A DNA stretch of 64,000 nt, taken from the NCBI RefSeq assembly GCF_009569385.1, contig NZ_WBOF01000001.1, positions 5,713,501 to 5,777,500 of the forward strand, read 5' to 3'. The position numbers and the translations under genes are program-made. The notes below the pieces were generated by a model that saw only the letters and a program-made list of their open reading frames with translations, did no database searches and was not told the DNA's origin. The stretch is from Streptomyces kaniharaensis. GTDB lineage: Bacteria; Actinomycetota; Actinomycetes; Streptomycetales; Streptomycetaceae. Position 1 is the stretch's first letter; every line of letters begins with the position of its first letter. Positions 1-8,800 of the stretch are shown here, one piece after another.

Positions 1-558
1 GGCCTGCATCACGCGGTTGAGCGGGGCGGTGATCTGCTGCAGGTGGTGCAGGCTGCCGGGGGAGCGGGTCACCTGGACGATCCCGCCCATGGGGCCGGGC
101 ACGATCACCCTCGGCAGGACGTCGGCCAGCCAGACCGGGATCTGCTGGTCGGCCGTCCAGTCCCAGTACGGGATCGTGACCTCGGAGTGGACGCGGCGCA
201 GCTCGGTCTCGACCTGGTCGAGGAACACCCGGTGCCAGGGGAGGAAGCGCTGGGCCCCGATGTCGTGGGGGTCGCCGGACATGCGGTGCTGGTGGTGGCC
301 CATGTCGGCGTGGATGGCGACGAAGTTCCCGAGCACACCGGACTGGTTGATGACGTCGAACGCGTCGACCAGCCGGGACCGTTCGGTCGCGGTGAGCTCC
401 TTCTCGTTCTTGCGGACCTTCTCGGCGGGCTGCGCGCGGCGCATGGCGGTCAGGTCGCCGAAGGTCTTGGGGCCGTGGCCGTCGTGGGAGGTGGTGGCGT
501 GGGCGAGGAAGTCGGGGTGGGCGAGGGTGGCGAGCTGGTGCTCGGTCATCTGGGTCAC
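1..558 (-). CDS. Tyrosinase-family copper protein, N-terminal part (cut by window edge)
   Basis: Reading leftward from a GTG at 558 gives an open frame of 186 codons that runs off the left edge without a stop. It contains the tyrosinase common central domain: an IHADMGHHQHR segment, then FLPWHRVFLDQVE and IPYWDW, the usual placement of type-3 copper histidines and the WHR signature. The family oxidises phenols to catechols and quinones with a binuclear copper centre. A GAGG-type ribosome site precedes the GTG by about six bases. No signal peptide is visible; streptomycete tyrosinases usually leave the cell with a caddie protein. It lies downstream of the cluster's leftward operon, separated by a hairpin, so it may or may not belong to the cluster. 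The second copper site lies outside the window. Confidence 0.85.
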   Translation of the reverse strand, partial: MTQMTEHQLATLAHPDFLAHATTSHDGHGPKTFGDLTAMRRAQPAEKVRKNEKELTATERSRLVDAFDVINQSGVLGNFVAIHADMGHHQHRMSGDPHDIGAQRFLPWHRVFLDQVETELRRVHSEVTIPYWDWTADQQIPVWLADVLPRVIVPGPMGGIVQVTRSPGSLHHLQQITAPLNRVMQA

Positions 559-689
559 GGCGGAACCTCGTGTCGTCGTGGTCGCGTGCGGGAGGTGCAC
601 TTTCAGCAGACTCACGCTGTGCACGGGCTTCCGCATGCCGGGATACCCCGATGGGACGGCAGCGTGTCCCGCCGTGGACGCGGCAATGC

Positions 690-721
690 CACGGCCCCGA
701 CTTCCGGAGATCGGGGCCGTG
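690..721. terminator. Hairpin after the leftward tailoring operon
   Basis: An 11-bp perfect stem (690-700 with 711-721) around a 10-base loop lies just past the stop of the Rieske gene. It probably ends the leftward operon and separates it from the tyrosinase gene starting at 558. Confidence 0.6.
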
Positions 722-737
722 ACCTTGCTCGGGGGCG

Positions 738-1076
738 TCAGCCGTCGCCGCGCCGGGGGCCGAGGAAGACCTCGTCGCCGATCACCGTGACCGGGTAGGT
801 GGCCACCGGGTCGACGGCGGGCATGTCGAGGGCCTTGCCGCTGCGGAGGCAGAAGCGGCTGAAGTGCCAGGGGCACACCACCGTGTCGTCCTCCAACTCG
901 CCGTCCTCCAGCGGGGCGAACTCGTGGCTGCACTCGTTCGCGACGGCATGCACCTCGCCGTCGACGTTGGCCAGCAGGACGCGGGTGCCGTCAGGCGCCG
1001 TCACGGCCAGCAGCTCTCCCGGCGGGACGTCCGTCAGCCTGGCCACGCCCGGTGTGGACTCCGGTTCGGCGCTCAT
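738..1076 (-). CDS. Rieske [2Fe-2S] ferredoxin-like protein
   Basis: This 112-residue protein carries both Rieske cluster motifs: CSH (Cys49, His51) and CPWH (Cys68, His71), with a further Cys76. The family carries single electrons, usually to or within oxygenases. There is no oxygenase alpha subunit here, so it is a free-standing ferredoxin-type Rieske. Its partner could be one of the cluster's oxidative enzymes, which is inference. The ATG at 1076 lies immediately after the SnoaL stop codon (1079-1081); an in-frame TTG at 1082 would overlap that stop. This tight spacing indicates translational coupling. It is the last gene of the leftward operon. Confidence 0.85.
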   Translation of the reverse strand: MSAEPESTPGVARLTDVPPGELLAVTAPDGTRVLLANVDGEVHAVANECSHEFAPLEDGELEDDTVVCPWHFSRFCLRSGKALDMPAVDPVATYPVTVIGDEVFLGPRRGDG

Positions 1077-1078
1077 GC

Positions 1079-1600
1079 TCAACGCCGCCCGCGGATACGG
1101 TACTTGGCGACGCGGAAGATGTTGCCGACGGTGAGGCCGACGATGGCGCCCGGGCCGGATCCGGGCTTCGGGGCCATGCCGAGCTGTTCGACCATGGACG
1201 CGGTGCTCTCCTCGTGCCAGAGCTCGGCGAACCTGCCGCTGCGGACCACGTGGAAGTCCAGGCCCGTCATGATCATGCGCTCGCCGTTGCCCGGGAAGCC
1301 GTACAGCTCGCCGAGGAAGGTGCCGGTGGCGGTCCAGCGGTCGACCACCTTGTCGCCCATGATCGCCACGTCGTCCAGGAAGAAGCGCAGGTCGGGGAAG
1401 GCGTCGTGCATCAGCTGAACGGCGGCGCGGTGGCCGGCCGGGCCCTGCGGGCAGCCGGGCAGCGGCATGTGGTCGACCCAGTCGGGGGCCAGCAGTTCGG
1501 CCTCGGTGGCGGCGTTGTTCTTGTCCCAGACCTCCTCGATGTACCGGCGGGCCATCTCCTGGTACACCGCGACGGTGTCCGGACGGGTCTCGGTCGTCAT
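1079..1600 (-). CDS. SnoaL-like (NTF2-fold) protein
   Basis: This 173-residue protein has the SnoaL layout: an N-terminal helix, a WVDHMPLPG segment, FPDLRF in the middle and an AELWHEE...MVEQLGM end. Known relatives include aldol cyclases (SnoaL, AknH), hydroxylases and, in the wider NTF2 fold, epoxide hydrolases and isomerases. The catalytic chemistry cannot be read here. It shares the end motif with four other SnoaL-like genes of this cluster but lacks their GxPPT loop, having YGFPGNG instead, so it is the most divergent single-domain copy. A GAGGAGA ribosome site precedes the ATG at 1600. It lies between the CrtI-like gene and the Rieske gene. Confidence 0.85.
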   Translation of the reverse strand: MTTETRPDTVAVYQEMARRYIEEVWDKNNAATEAELLAPDWVDHMPLPGCPQGPAGHRAAVQLMHDAFPDLRFFLDDVAIMGDKVVDRWTATGTFLGELYGFPGNGERMIMTGLDFHVVRSGRFAELWHEESTASMVEQLGMAPKPGSGPGAIVGLTVGNIFRVAKYRIRGRR

Positions 1601-1673
1601 AGCTGTCTCCTCGCGATGTTCTTGCTGGTCGGAGCTCGCGTGGCCGGAGCTCGGCTGGTCGGAGCCCGGGTGG

Positions 1674-3191
1674 TCAGAGCTCGGGGCCCACGTCGGTGAG
1701 CCCGTCGGCGCGCAGGATCTCCTGCGCGGTGTGGCTGCCGGACACGATCACCCGCAGCGCGCTGGCCGCCTGCGCCCAGTGGCCGGACAGGTAGAGCCCC
1801 TCGACGGGGGTGCGGTACGTCAGGCGCTTGCTGCCCGCCTGGGCCGGGGTGTTCTCCCAGCCGTAGGCGGCGCCCTCGTGGTTGAGGGTGTAGCGCTCCA
1901 GGGTGAGTGGCGTGGCGCTCCGGACGAAGGTCAGGCCAGCCCGGAAGCCGGGGTAGAGCCGCTCGATCAGGTCGAGGTACTTCTCCTCCAGCTCGGGCTT
2001 CAACTCGTCCCAGGACCTGGGGCCGTGGTAGGGCGCCAGCGCGGTCGACGTCACCAGGTGCTCGCCCGCCGGGCCGAGGCTCGGGTCCAGCAGGGTCGGC
2101 ACCACGACGACGGTGGCGGGGGCCCGGCCGTCGGCGAAGCCCTGGAACGTCGCGTCGTGGTCGTCGGTCTCGAAGATGAAGGTCTCGTGGGCGCCGCCGG
2201 CCGCCGCGATGTCCAGCGTGGTGGCCGCGTAGACGACGAACATCGACATCGAGGACCGCAGCGAGTTCAGCCGCCGCCGGTAGGCGGTCGGCAGCAGGTC
2301 GAGGCCCACCAGCTGTTCGAAGGTCTGCCGGGCGTCCGCGTTGGAGATCACCACGGGCGCGCGGAGCTCCTGGCCGCCGGCCAGCACGACGCCCTCGGCG
2401 CGCCCGTCCCGGACCAGGATCCGTTCGGCCTTCGTCTCGGTGAGCAGCTTGCCGCCGTCCCGTTCGATCGAGGTGACGAGCGCCCCGACCAGGTGCTGGA
2501 AGCCGCCCTTGCAGTGGTACAGGCCGTGCATCTGGGTGTAGAGGAAGCGGGCGAAGAGCTCGAACGAGAGCTGGGACGGCGGCAGGCCCATGTACGGCCA
2601 GCCGGCCGTGCAGAAGGCCTTGCAGCGCGGGTCGGTGACGTAGCGGTCGAGGACCTCGCCGAGGGTCGACATCCGGTTGCCGAACAGGGTCGGAAACCGC
2701 TTCACCGCCTCGCCCAGCTCCTTGGGCGAGAGCTGCAGCGGCACCTGGTGGGCCTCCGCCAGGAACCGCTCGCAGAGCCCGAAGAAGCCCCGGATGCCCT
2801 CCGCCTCGTGCGGGAACAGCCGGACGTGGGCCTCGATGAAGGCTTCGGAGCCGAACGGGGCGTCCAGGACGACGTCGTCGATGACCACCCGGTAGAGCGC
2901 GTCCGACTCCACGAACTCGCACAGCTCGCGGACCCCGAGGTAGCGCAGCAGCGCGTCGATCGTCCCGCCCTCGGCCGCGCCCGGGACGACGTGGATCGCG
3001 GGGTCGTAGTAGCGGCCGTCGTGCTGGAAGGCGTGGGCGTAGCCGCCGATGCCCTTGGCCTGCTCCAGGACCAGGACCCGGCGGCCGAACTTCGCCAGGT
3101 ACGCCGCCGCGGCCAGTCCGCCCAGCCCGCTGCCGACCACGATCACGTCGTAGTCGCCACCGGGCGGGGCGGCGGGATCCGTGAGTGCCAT
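1674..3191 (-). CDS. CrtI-like (phytoene desaturase family) flavoprotein
   Basis: This 505-residue protein starts with a dinucleotide-binding motif (VVGSGLGGLAAAAYLAK, about residues 17-33) followed by EQAKGIGGYAHAF, the usual amine-oxidase/CrtI arrangement. The C-terminal part has the EGLYLSGHWAQ segment that contacts FAD in this family. Members desaturate carotenoids or isomerise and saturate polyenes (retinol saturase type), so a polyene-modifying role fits the reducing synthase nearby; that role is inferred. The start is set by GGAG nine bases before the ATG at 3191; the frame is open further upstream. A GTGTATCC-type motif lies 68 bases upstream of the start. Confidence 0.85.
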   Translation of the reverse strand: MALTDPAAPPGGDYDVIVVGSGLGGLAAAAYLAKFGRRVLVLEQAKGIGGYAHAFQHDGRYYDPAIHVVPGAAEGGTIDALLRYLGVRELCEFVESDALYRVVIDDVVLDAPFGSEAFIEAHVRLFPHEAEGIRGFFGLCERFLAEAHQVPLQLSPKELGEAVKRFPTLFGNRMSTLGEVLDRYVTDPRCKAFCTAGWPYMGLPPSQLSFELFARFLYTQMHGLYHCKGGFQHLVGALVTSIERDGGKLLTETKAERILVRDGRAEGVVLAGGQELRAPVVISNADARQTFEQLVGLDLLPTAYRRRLNSLRSSMSMFVVYAATTLDIAAAGGAHETFIFETDDHDATFQGFADGRAPATVVVVPTLLDPSLGPAGEHLVTSTALAPYHGPRSWDELKPELEEKYLDLIERLYPGFRAGLTFVRSATPLTLERYTLNHEGAAYGWENTPAQAGSKRLTYRTPVEGLYLSGHWAQAASALRVIVSGSHTAQEILRADGLTDVGPEL

Positions 3192-3258
3192 GAGTTCTCC
3201 AAGGGTGAGTGGTTCGTGCGTGCCGCGCCGGTAGGTGAGATCCCGCCGGCCGGATCGT

Positions 3259-3266
3259 GGATACAC
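3259..3266. promoter_or_regulatory. GGATACAC motif upstream of the CrtI-like gene
   Basis: GGATACAC in the gap between the CrtI-like gene and the FAD monooxygenase. Exact copies occur in the divergent promoter region (9474 and 9492) and before the ACP gene (22797). It is a candidate site for the cluster regulator. Confidence 0.35.
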
Positions 3267-3284
3267 GGCGCCGTCGCAGCCGGG

Positions 3285-4421
3285 TCAGTCGAGCCGGCCC
3301 GCGAACCGAGGCAGCGGGAGCGTGCTGGACAGGAAGACGTGCTCGATCAGCGCCGGTGGCACGGTGGTGACGAACCGGTCGCGGATCGCCGGATCGAGTC
3401 GCTGGATGCGCTGTGCCGCCCGCCCGCGCCTGAAGACCCGGTGGACGCGCGGGTAGCGCTCGGCCTCGTAGGCGCGTAAGGCGTGCTCGGGGTCGTCGTG
3501 GGAGCCGAGTGCGAGCGTCAGCACGGCGGCGTCCTCCATGGCCATACAGGCCCCGACGCCCACGGTCGGCAGGATGCAGTGCGCCGCGTCGCCGAGCAGG
3601 GTGACGCGCCCCCGCCCCCACGCGCGGACAGGGCGAAGGTCGCGCGGGTTGTCACGGTGGACGCGGTCGGCCGGGGTCGCCGCGATCACCCGGCGGACGC
3701 GCTCGTTCCAGTCGTCGCCGGTCGGCCTCCGGTCGTGCGGCGCCTGCATGAACCAGTACGTCCGGCCGGCGGTGAGCGGGATGATGCCGGCGACTCCGGT
3801 CGGACCGAAGATGATGTCGCCGCTGGGGTAGTCCGCCTCGACCCCGCTCGCGTAGCCCTGCCAGCCGGTCAGACGGACGCTGTCCTCCCGCCGGTCCGGG
3901 CCCGGCTCGGCCGGCAGCACGGTGTGGCGGACCACGGACCCGACACCGTCCGCGCCGACCACGACGTCGGCCTTGAGCGTCTCGCCGCCGGCCAGGGTCA
4001 CCCGGCCGTCCCGGCGGGCCTCGACCACCTCGACGCCGTGGCGCACCTCGGCCTCGGCTCCGGCCTCGGCGGCGAGTGTCTCGACCAGCTCGGCCCGGGT
4101 GACGCCGAAGCCCGTCATCCCGTAGCGGCTGCGCAGCTTGACGTCGAGGTCGACGTCGGCGATGGTCCGGCCGGACACCAACTGGAAGTGTGCGCGGTCG
4201 ATCCGGTGCGAGAGGTCGCGCACCGCGTGCGCCAACTTCGCGTCGCCGGCGGCCTGGAGGGCGAGGACGGCATTCGGCCAGATGCAGATGGCGATGCCGC
4301 GCGGGATGCCTTCGGACCGTTCCAGCACCGTGACCTCGATGCCCCTGCGGGTGAGCAGCGCGGCCAGCGAGAGCCCGCCGATGCCCCCTCCGACGACGAT
4401 CACGCTCTTCACTCGCGACAT
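3285..4421 (-). CDS. FAD-dependent monooxygenase (group A type) 1
   Basis: This 378-residue protein has the flavin-hydroxylase signatures: GxGxxG (VVGGGIGGLSLA, residues 10-21), the DG motif (ADVVVGADGVGS) and the GD motif (VTLLGDAAH). This class uses NAD(P)H and O2 to hydroxylate or epoxidise activated substrates. It is clearly paralogous to the next gene upstream, with the same order of motifs and a shared WPNA and RRYG/SRYG context, so the pair looks like a tandem duplication. It is 15 bases downstream of its paralogue and sits in the leftward operon. The substrate is unknown. Epoxidation of a polyene chain would fit the surrounding NTF2-fold proteins, but that is inference. Confidence 0.9.
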   Translation of the reverse strand: MSRVKSVIVVGGGIGGLSLAALLTRRGIEVTVLERSEGIPRGIAICIWPNAVLALQAAGDAKLAHAVRDLSHRIDRAHFQLVSGRTIADVDLDVKLRSRYGMTGFGVTRAELVETLAAEAGAEAEVRHGVEVVEARRDGRVTLAGGETLKADVVVGADGVGSVVRHTVLPAEPGPDRREDSVRLTGWQGYASGVEADYPSGDIIFGPTGVAGIIPLTAGRTYWFMQAPHDRRPTGDDWNERVRRVIAATPADRVHRDNPRDLRPVRAWGRGRVTLLGDAAHCILPTVGVGACMAMEDAAVLTLALGSHDDPEHALRAYEAERYPRVHRVFRRGRAAQRIQRLDPAIRDRFVTTVPPALIEHVFLSSTLPLPRFAGRLD

Positions 4422-4436
4422 GCCTGCTCCTCCTGG

Positions 4437-5543
4437 CTAACTGAACTCGGGTAGGGGGACGGTCGATTCGGTGTACATCCGGGTGATCGTCCGGTCCGGC
4501 AGGGCGGCCAGCATGCGGTCCCGGACGGCGCCGGGCAGCGCACGCATCCGGAGCATGCCGCGGGCCTTCTTGAAGTGCCCGAGGACCCTCGGGTACCGGT
4601 CGTCCTCGTAGCGGCGCAGGGCGCAGACCGGGTCAGGGTCCTGGGCGATCCGGGCGGCGAGGACGCCGGCGTCCTCCAGTGCCATGCAGGCGCCCTGTCC
4701 GATGGTGGGGAGGATGGGGTGTGCGGCGTCGCCGAGCAGGGTGACCCGGCCGCGGCCCCAGCGGCGGACCGGGCGGCGGTCCCAGGCCTGGCCGGGGAAG
4801 AGCTGCTCGGCGGGGGTGGCGGCGACGAGCGCGCGCACCACGTCCGGCCAGCCCTCGCCGGTCGGCGGCGTCCGGATGGAGCCGTCGACGAACCAGTAGA
4901 CCCGGTCGTCGGTCAGCGGCATGATGCCGCAGGTACCCAGGGGGCCGAAGTGGAAGTCGGCGCCCTCGGAGGTCCAGATGCCGCCGCGGTCGACGACGCC
5001 CTGCCAGCTCTCCAGCGGGTTCTCCCGGCGATCGTCCTGGCCCGGGCGCAGCAGTGAGCGGCGGACGGTGGAGCCGACGCCGTCGGCGCCAACCACGACG
5101 TCGGCGCGCAGGGTCTCGCCGTCGGTCAGGACGACCGTGCCGTCCGGGCTCACCCGGCTCACCTCGGCCCCGAACCTGACCGGTGCCCCGGCCAGGGCGA
5201 TCAGGGTGTCGAGCAGCTCGGCCCGGGTCACGCCCTGGCCGGTGACGCCGTAGCGGCGGGTCAGGAAGCCCAGGTCGATGGCGGCCAGCGGGCCCCGGGA
5301 CTGGCTGATCATCCGGGCCGAGTGGATCGGCTCGCAGACCTTCAGCACGGCTTCGTACATCTCCTCGCCGCCGGAGCGGCGGATCGCCCGGAGGGCGTTG
5401 GGCCAGATGGTGATCGCCAGACCGTCGCGGCGCTCGGCCGAGCGTTCCAGGACGACGACCTCACAGCCCTGCCGGGTGAGCATGCCGGCCAGGGCGAGCC
5501 CGCCCACGCCGCTTCCGACGATGATCACCGATGGTCGTGACAC
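4437..5543 (-). CDS. FAD-dependent monooxygenase (group A type) 2
   Basis: This 368-residue paralogue of the neighbouring monooxygenase carries IIVGSGVGGLALAG near the N-terminus, ADVVVGADGVGS in the middle and VTLLGDAAHPILP for the FAD ribityl/diphosphate contact. The GTG at 5543 is chosen as start because an AAGGAGGA ribosome site lies seven bases before it. The frame is open further upstream but those residues are not family-like. Keeping two related flavin monooxygenases suggests two separate oxidations, or one act on each of two sites of the chain. The stop is followed after 15 bases by the paralogue's start. Confidence 0.9.
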   Translation of the reverse strand: MSRPSVIIVGSGVGGLALAGMLTRQGCEVVVLERSAERRDGLAITIWPNALRAIRRSGGEEMYEAVLKVCEPIHSARMISQSRGPLAAIDLGFLTRRYGVTGQGVTRAELLDTLIALAGAPVRFGAEVSRVSPDGTVVLTDGETLRADVVVGADGVGSTVRRSLLRPGQDDRRENPLESWQGVVDRGGIWTSEGADFHFGPLGTCGIMPLTDDRVYWFVDGSIRTPPTGEGWPDVVRALVAATPAEQLFPGQAWDRRPVRRWGRGRVTLLGDAAHPILPTIGQGACMALEDAGVLAARIAQDPDPVCALRRYEDDRYPRVLGHFKKARGMLRMRALPGAVRDRMLAALPDRTITRMYTESTVPLPEFS

Positions 5544-5658
5544 GACAGATTCCTCCTTGTTCGGCTCCGACAGGCGGGAGGGCCCACGCGGGGCCGCGGT
5601 CACCGGCCGGCCGCCGAAGGCGACCGGGCGGCCGGCCGGGGTGACTCGGCTCAGGCAC

Positions 5659-6576
5659 TCAGCTCAGGCCGAAGGGGTTGACGGCCCGGTAGTCGAGGCG
5701 GCTCCAGTGCTCGACGAACCTGCCGTGGTCGACGCGGAAGACGTCGGCGCGGTTGAGTTCGAGCGGCTTGCCGGTGCCCTTCTCGTGGCCGCGCCAGACC
5801 CAGTAGACGACCGCGGTGTCGTCGTCGGCGACGGTGTGGGTGATTTCGAAGCTGAGGTCGGGGAAGCGCTCGCGGTAGCTGTCGACGTTGTCCCGCAGTC
5901 CGTCCAGCCCTGGTTCGACGCCCGGCTGGTTCTGGATCAGGTCCTCGGCGAGCGCGCCGTGGAAGGGGCTGTCCGGGATGCGGTAGACGCCGTCGACGGT
6001 GAAGAACAGCCGGAGCAGGTTGAGCCGTTGGGCGTTGGTGCCGCTCCAGTCGGTGGGCGTGGACGGCTCCACTCCGCCGGGCAGGTTGACGCCGAAGGCC
6101 TCCATCGCCGCGTAGTCGACGACGTCCCAGTGCTCGGCCAGCTTGCCGTCCTGCACCCGGTAGAGCTCGGCGGTGTTGAAGACCAGCTCCTTGCCGGTCT
6201 GGACCTGGTGGCCGCGGAAGGTGGCCAGCAGGAACACCTTGTCGCCCTGCGGGACGACGCGGTAGATGGTGGCCTCCAGGTCGGGGAAGACGCTGTGGAA
6301 GAGCGCGTAGTCCTGGAGGTAGCCCTGCACACCGGACTTGAGGCCCGGGCTGTGCTGGACGTAGTCGTCGCGCATGTACTGGCCGACCAGGTCGAGCTGC
6401 CTCTTGGCCAGGACCTCCTGGTAGAAGCCCAGGACCACGCGCCTGCTCTCGGCGCCGACGGTGTCGGTCGGCCGGTCCTTGCGGTCGGCCGCGCCGGCGT
6501 TGCCCTGGAAGAACGCCGCGATCAGCACGCCCACGACGGCGACCACGAGGAATCGGAAGACGCTTTTCTTCTTCAC
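5659..6576 (-). CDS. Exported or membrane-anchored protein with two SnoaL-like domains
   Basis: This 305-residue protein begins MKKKSVFRFLVVAVVG, a short basic stretch followed by about 20 hydrophobic residues ending near AGAADRK. That is a signal peptide or single N-terminal membrane anchor. Two NTF2-fold domains follow (about 45-160 and 180-300), each with an FPDLxxxI strand and an AEHW or VEHWSRLDY end. Tandem NTF2-like domains are known in the polyether epoxide hydrolase Lsd19, but export is not. Here the catalytic domains would face outside, beside an MFS exporter gene, which suggests action on the product during or after export (inference). The start is the GTG at 6576; a GAGAGA stretch precedes it. 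Confidence 0.8.
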   Translation of the reverse strand: MKKKSVFRFLVVAVVGVLIAAFFQGNAGAADRKDRPTDTVGAESRRVVLGFYQEVLAKRQLDLVGQYMRDDYVQHSPGLKSGVQGYLQDYALFHSVFPDLEATIYRVVPQGDKVFLLATFRGHQVQTGKELVFNTAELYRVQDGKLAEHWDVVDYAAMEAFGVNLPGGVEPSTPTDWSGTNAQRLNLLRLFFTVDGVYRIPDSPFHGALAEDLIQNQPGVEPGLDGLRDNVDSYRERFPDLSFEITHTVADDDTAVVYWVWRGHEKGTGKPLELNRADVFRVDHGRFVEHWSRLDYRAVNPFGLS

Positions 6577-6619
6577 GCTGTCTCTCTCAAGTAGGGCTCA
6601 CGGAAAGCGAATTGGAGGG

Positions 6620-8173
6620 TCAGGACGCGACCAGCTCGTCGGTGGCGGCCTCGCGCGCGGCGCCTGACTGCCGCGTCCGCGAACCACGCCGTCCGGGCAG
6701 CAGGAACAGCACGGCGAGCACCCCGACCAGGGCCACGCCGGCGCCGGTCCACATGGCGTCGGCGAGCGCGCCGACGAAGGCGTCCGACACCACGGTGTGC
6801 AGGCCCGTGGCCGCGTCCCCGCCGGTGTGCTGGGCCACGGCCTCGGCGCCGCCGATCGAGTCCCGTACGGCGGCCGTGGCCGGGGACGGGAGGAAGTCGA
6901 GGTCCGGCAGGCCGTCGCGGTAGGTGGTGGCGAGCACGCTGCCGATCACCGCGATCCCCAGCGAGCCGCCGACCTGGAGCGTCGCGTCGGTCACGGCCGA
7001 GGCGGCGCCGCCCTGTTCGGCGGGTGCCGCGGCCAGCAGGGCGTCGGCGCACGGCGGCAGGACGAGGCCCATGGTGAAGCCGAAGAGCCCGAGCGAGACC
7101 AGGGCGAGCGTCTCGCTCGACCCGTCCGCGCCGGTCATCAGCGCCATGCTGGCGACCAGGACGGCCAGGCCGGCCACGGCCACCGGCCTGAGCCCGATCC
7201 GCGCCGCGAGCCGGGTGCCCAACTGGGCACCCACGATGGCCGTGAGCACCGGGAGCAGCCGGAGGCCGGACGCCAGCGGCCCGTGCCCCCGGATGAACTG
7301 GAAGTACTGGGTGACCACGAACAGCAGCCCGAAGAGGCAGAAGTTGACGCAGAACATGGCCACCGCGCTGCCCGCGAACTTCGGGCTGCGGAACAGCTCG
7401 GCGGAGAGCATCGGGTGGTCGCTCCGGCGCTCCCACAGTACGAACCCGACGCACAGGGTCACGCCCAGGGCCAGGCTCGCCAGCGTCAGCGTGTCCGTCC
7501 AGCCGCGCCGCGGCCCCTCGATGGCGCCGTAGACGAGGGTGCCGAGGCCGACCACCGAGAGCACCACGCCGGCCAGGTCCAGCCTGGTCCGGCGCGGGTT
7601 GCGGGACTCCGGCACCATCACGGCGCAGGCCATCAGGGCGATCACCACCACCGGGACGGCGATCAGGAACACCGAGCCCCACCAGTAGTGCTCCAGCAGG
7701 AGGCCGCCGAGCACCGGTCCGAGCGGCACGCCGATCGCGCCCGAACCGGCCCAGGCGCTGATCGCCTTGGCGTGCTCCTCCACCGGGAAGACGTCCTTGA
7801 TGATGGACAGGGTGGCGGGCATGACGAACGCGCCGCCCACGCCCATGCCGGTGCGCATCGCGATCAGCGCCCCGGGGCTGCCGGCGAACGCGGCGCCGGC
7901 GGAGAAGCCGAGGACCAGCAGCAGGCCGGTCATCAGCATGCGCTTGCGGCCGAAACGGTCGCCCAGGCCGCCACCGAGCAGCAGCAGGCCGCCGAAGGCC
8001 AGGCTGTACGAGTCGACGATCCACTGGAGGTCGCCGCCGCTCGCCCCCAGGTCCTGCTGGACGCGGGGGAGGGCGAGGCTGAGGATCAGGTTGTCCATGC
8101 CGATGACGATCAGGCTCAGGCACAGGACGGCCAGGATCCGCCAGCGGCGTTGGTGCACGGCGGAGCGCTCCAT
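6620..8173 (-). CDS. MFS drug exporter, DHA2 (14-helix) type
   Basis: The protein has 517 residues with about fourteen hydrophobic helices. The loop GDRFGRKRML after helix 2 is the MFS motif A, and the segment SGAIGVPLGPVLGGLLL resembles motif C of drug:H+ antiporters. Such proteins expel small molecules using the proton gradient. Its position between SnoaL-like genes in the leftward operon makes it the probable exporter of the cluster product and a self-protection function. The start ATG at 8173 has GGGAG just upstream. Confidence 0.9.
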   Translation of the reverse strand: MERSAVHQRRWRILAVLCLSLIVIGMDNLILSLALPRVQQDLGASGGDLQWIVDSYSLAFGGLLLLGGGLGDRFGRKRMLMTGLLLVLGFSAGAAFAGSPGALIAMRTGMGVGGAFVMPATLSIIKDVFPVEEHAKAISAWAGSGAIGVPLGPVLGGLLLEHYWWGSVFLIAVPVVVIALMACAVMVPESRNPRRTRLDLAGVVLSVVGLGTLVYGAIEGPRRGWTDTLTLASLALGVTLCVGFVLWERRSDHPMLSAELFRSPKFAGSAVAMFCVNFCLFGLLFVVTQYFQFIRGHGPLASGLRLLPVLTAIVGAQLGTRLAARIGLRPVAVAGLAVLVASMALMTGADGSSETLALVSLGLFGFTMGLVLPPCADALLAAAPAEQGGAASAVTDATLQVGGSLGIAVIGSVLATTYRDGLPDLDFLPSPATAAVRDSIGGAEAVAQHTGGDAATGLHTVVSDAFVGALADAMWTGAGVALVGVLAVLFLLPGRRGSRTRQSGAAREAATDELVAS

Positions 8174-8251
8174 GGCGGAGCTCCCTTCGGGGTCGGCGCG
8201 AGACCGGGGCGGTTCGCTCGCGGGGGACTTCGGTCCGCTGGGAGGCGGCGG

Positions 8252-8800
8252 TTACCCGCCGTGCACCCTGCGGTGGGCGCGGTCGAGCGCGGCGAGGCGG
8301 ACGGCCGTCCTCACGGAGTGCGCGATGGTGCCCAGCGGCCCGGTGCCGGGCGGCGGGACGATGCCCATCTGGGTGAGCATCCCGGCGTAGTCGCCCTCCT
8401 GGCGGAACTCCACCATCCGGCCCCGGTCGTCGTAGGTCTCGATGATGATCTCGCCGATCTCCAGCAGCCGCCGGGTCGGCGGGATGCCGAAGAGCGGGCC
8501 CAGGTGGTGGCCGCGGAAGGTCACGTGGAGCACGGCCTTGTTGCCGTCGACGAGGATGTCGTGCCACTCGATGTCGACGTCCGGCTTCGCCGCCTTGACG
8601 AGGTTGAGCGTGTCCAGGAACTCCTGGCCGCCGTTGAGCACCGGCCGGCCCGGCAGGTAGCACTTGTAGTCCTGCGAATACCACGGCAGCGCCCGGGAGT
8701 TGTCGTCCGACCAGGACAGGTCCGACACCATCAGGATGTGCTCGCGGGTGAGGGTGAAGGGCGTGGTGGCCGGCTCGGTCACCGTCTCGTCGATGGTCAT
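8252..8800 (-). CDS. SnoaL-like (NTF2-fold) protein
   Basis: This 182-residue member of the cluster's SnoaL paralogue set has FGIPPTRR in the central loop and VEFRQEGDYAGMLTQMGI near the end, then PPPGTGPLGTIAHSVRT. The same final block (PxxGxGxLGxxxH) appears in the next two genes, so they arose by duplication. The ATG at 8800 overlaps the TGA of the upstream gene (ATGA), so the two are translationally coupled. Function within the NTF2 fold (cyclase, hydrolase or isomerase) cannot be told from sequence. Confidence 0.85.
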   Translation of the reverse strand: MTIDETVTEPATTPFTLTREHILMVSDLSWSDDNSRALPWYSQDYKCYLPGRPVLNGGQEFLDTLNLVKAAKPDVDIEWHDILVDGNKAVLHVTFRGHHLGPLFGIPPTRRLLEIGEIIIETYDDRGRMVEFRQEGDYAGMLTQMGIVPPPGTGPLGTIAHSVRTAVRLAALDRAHRRVHGG

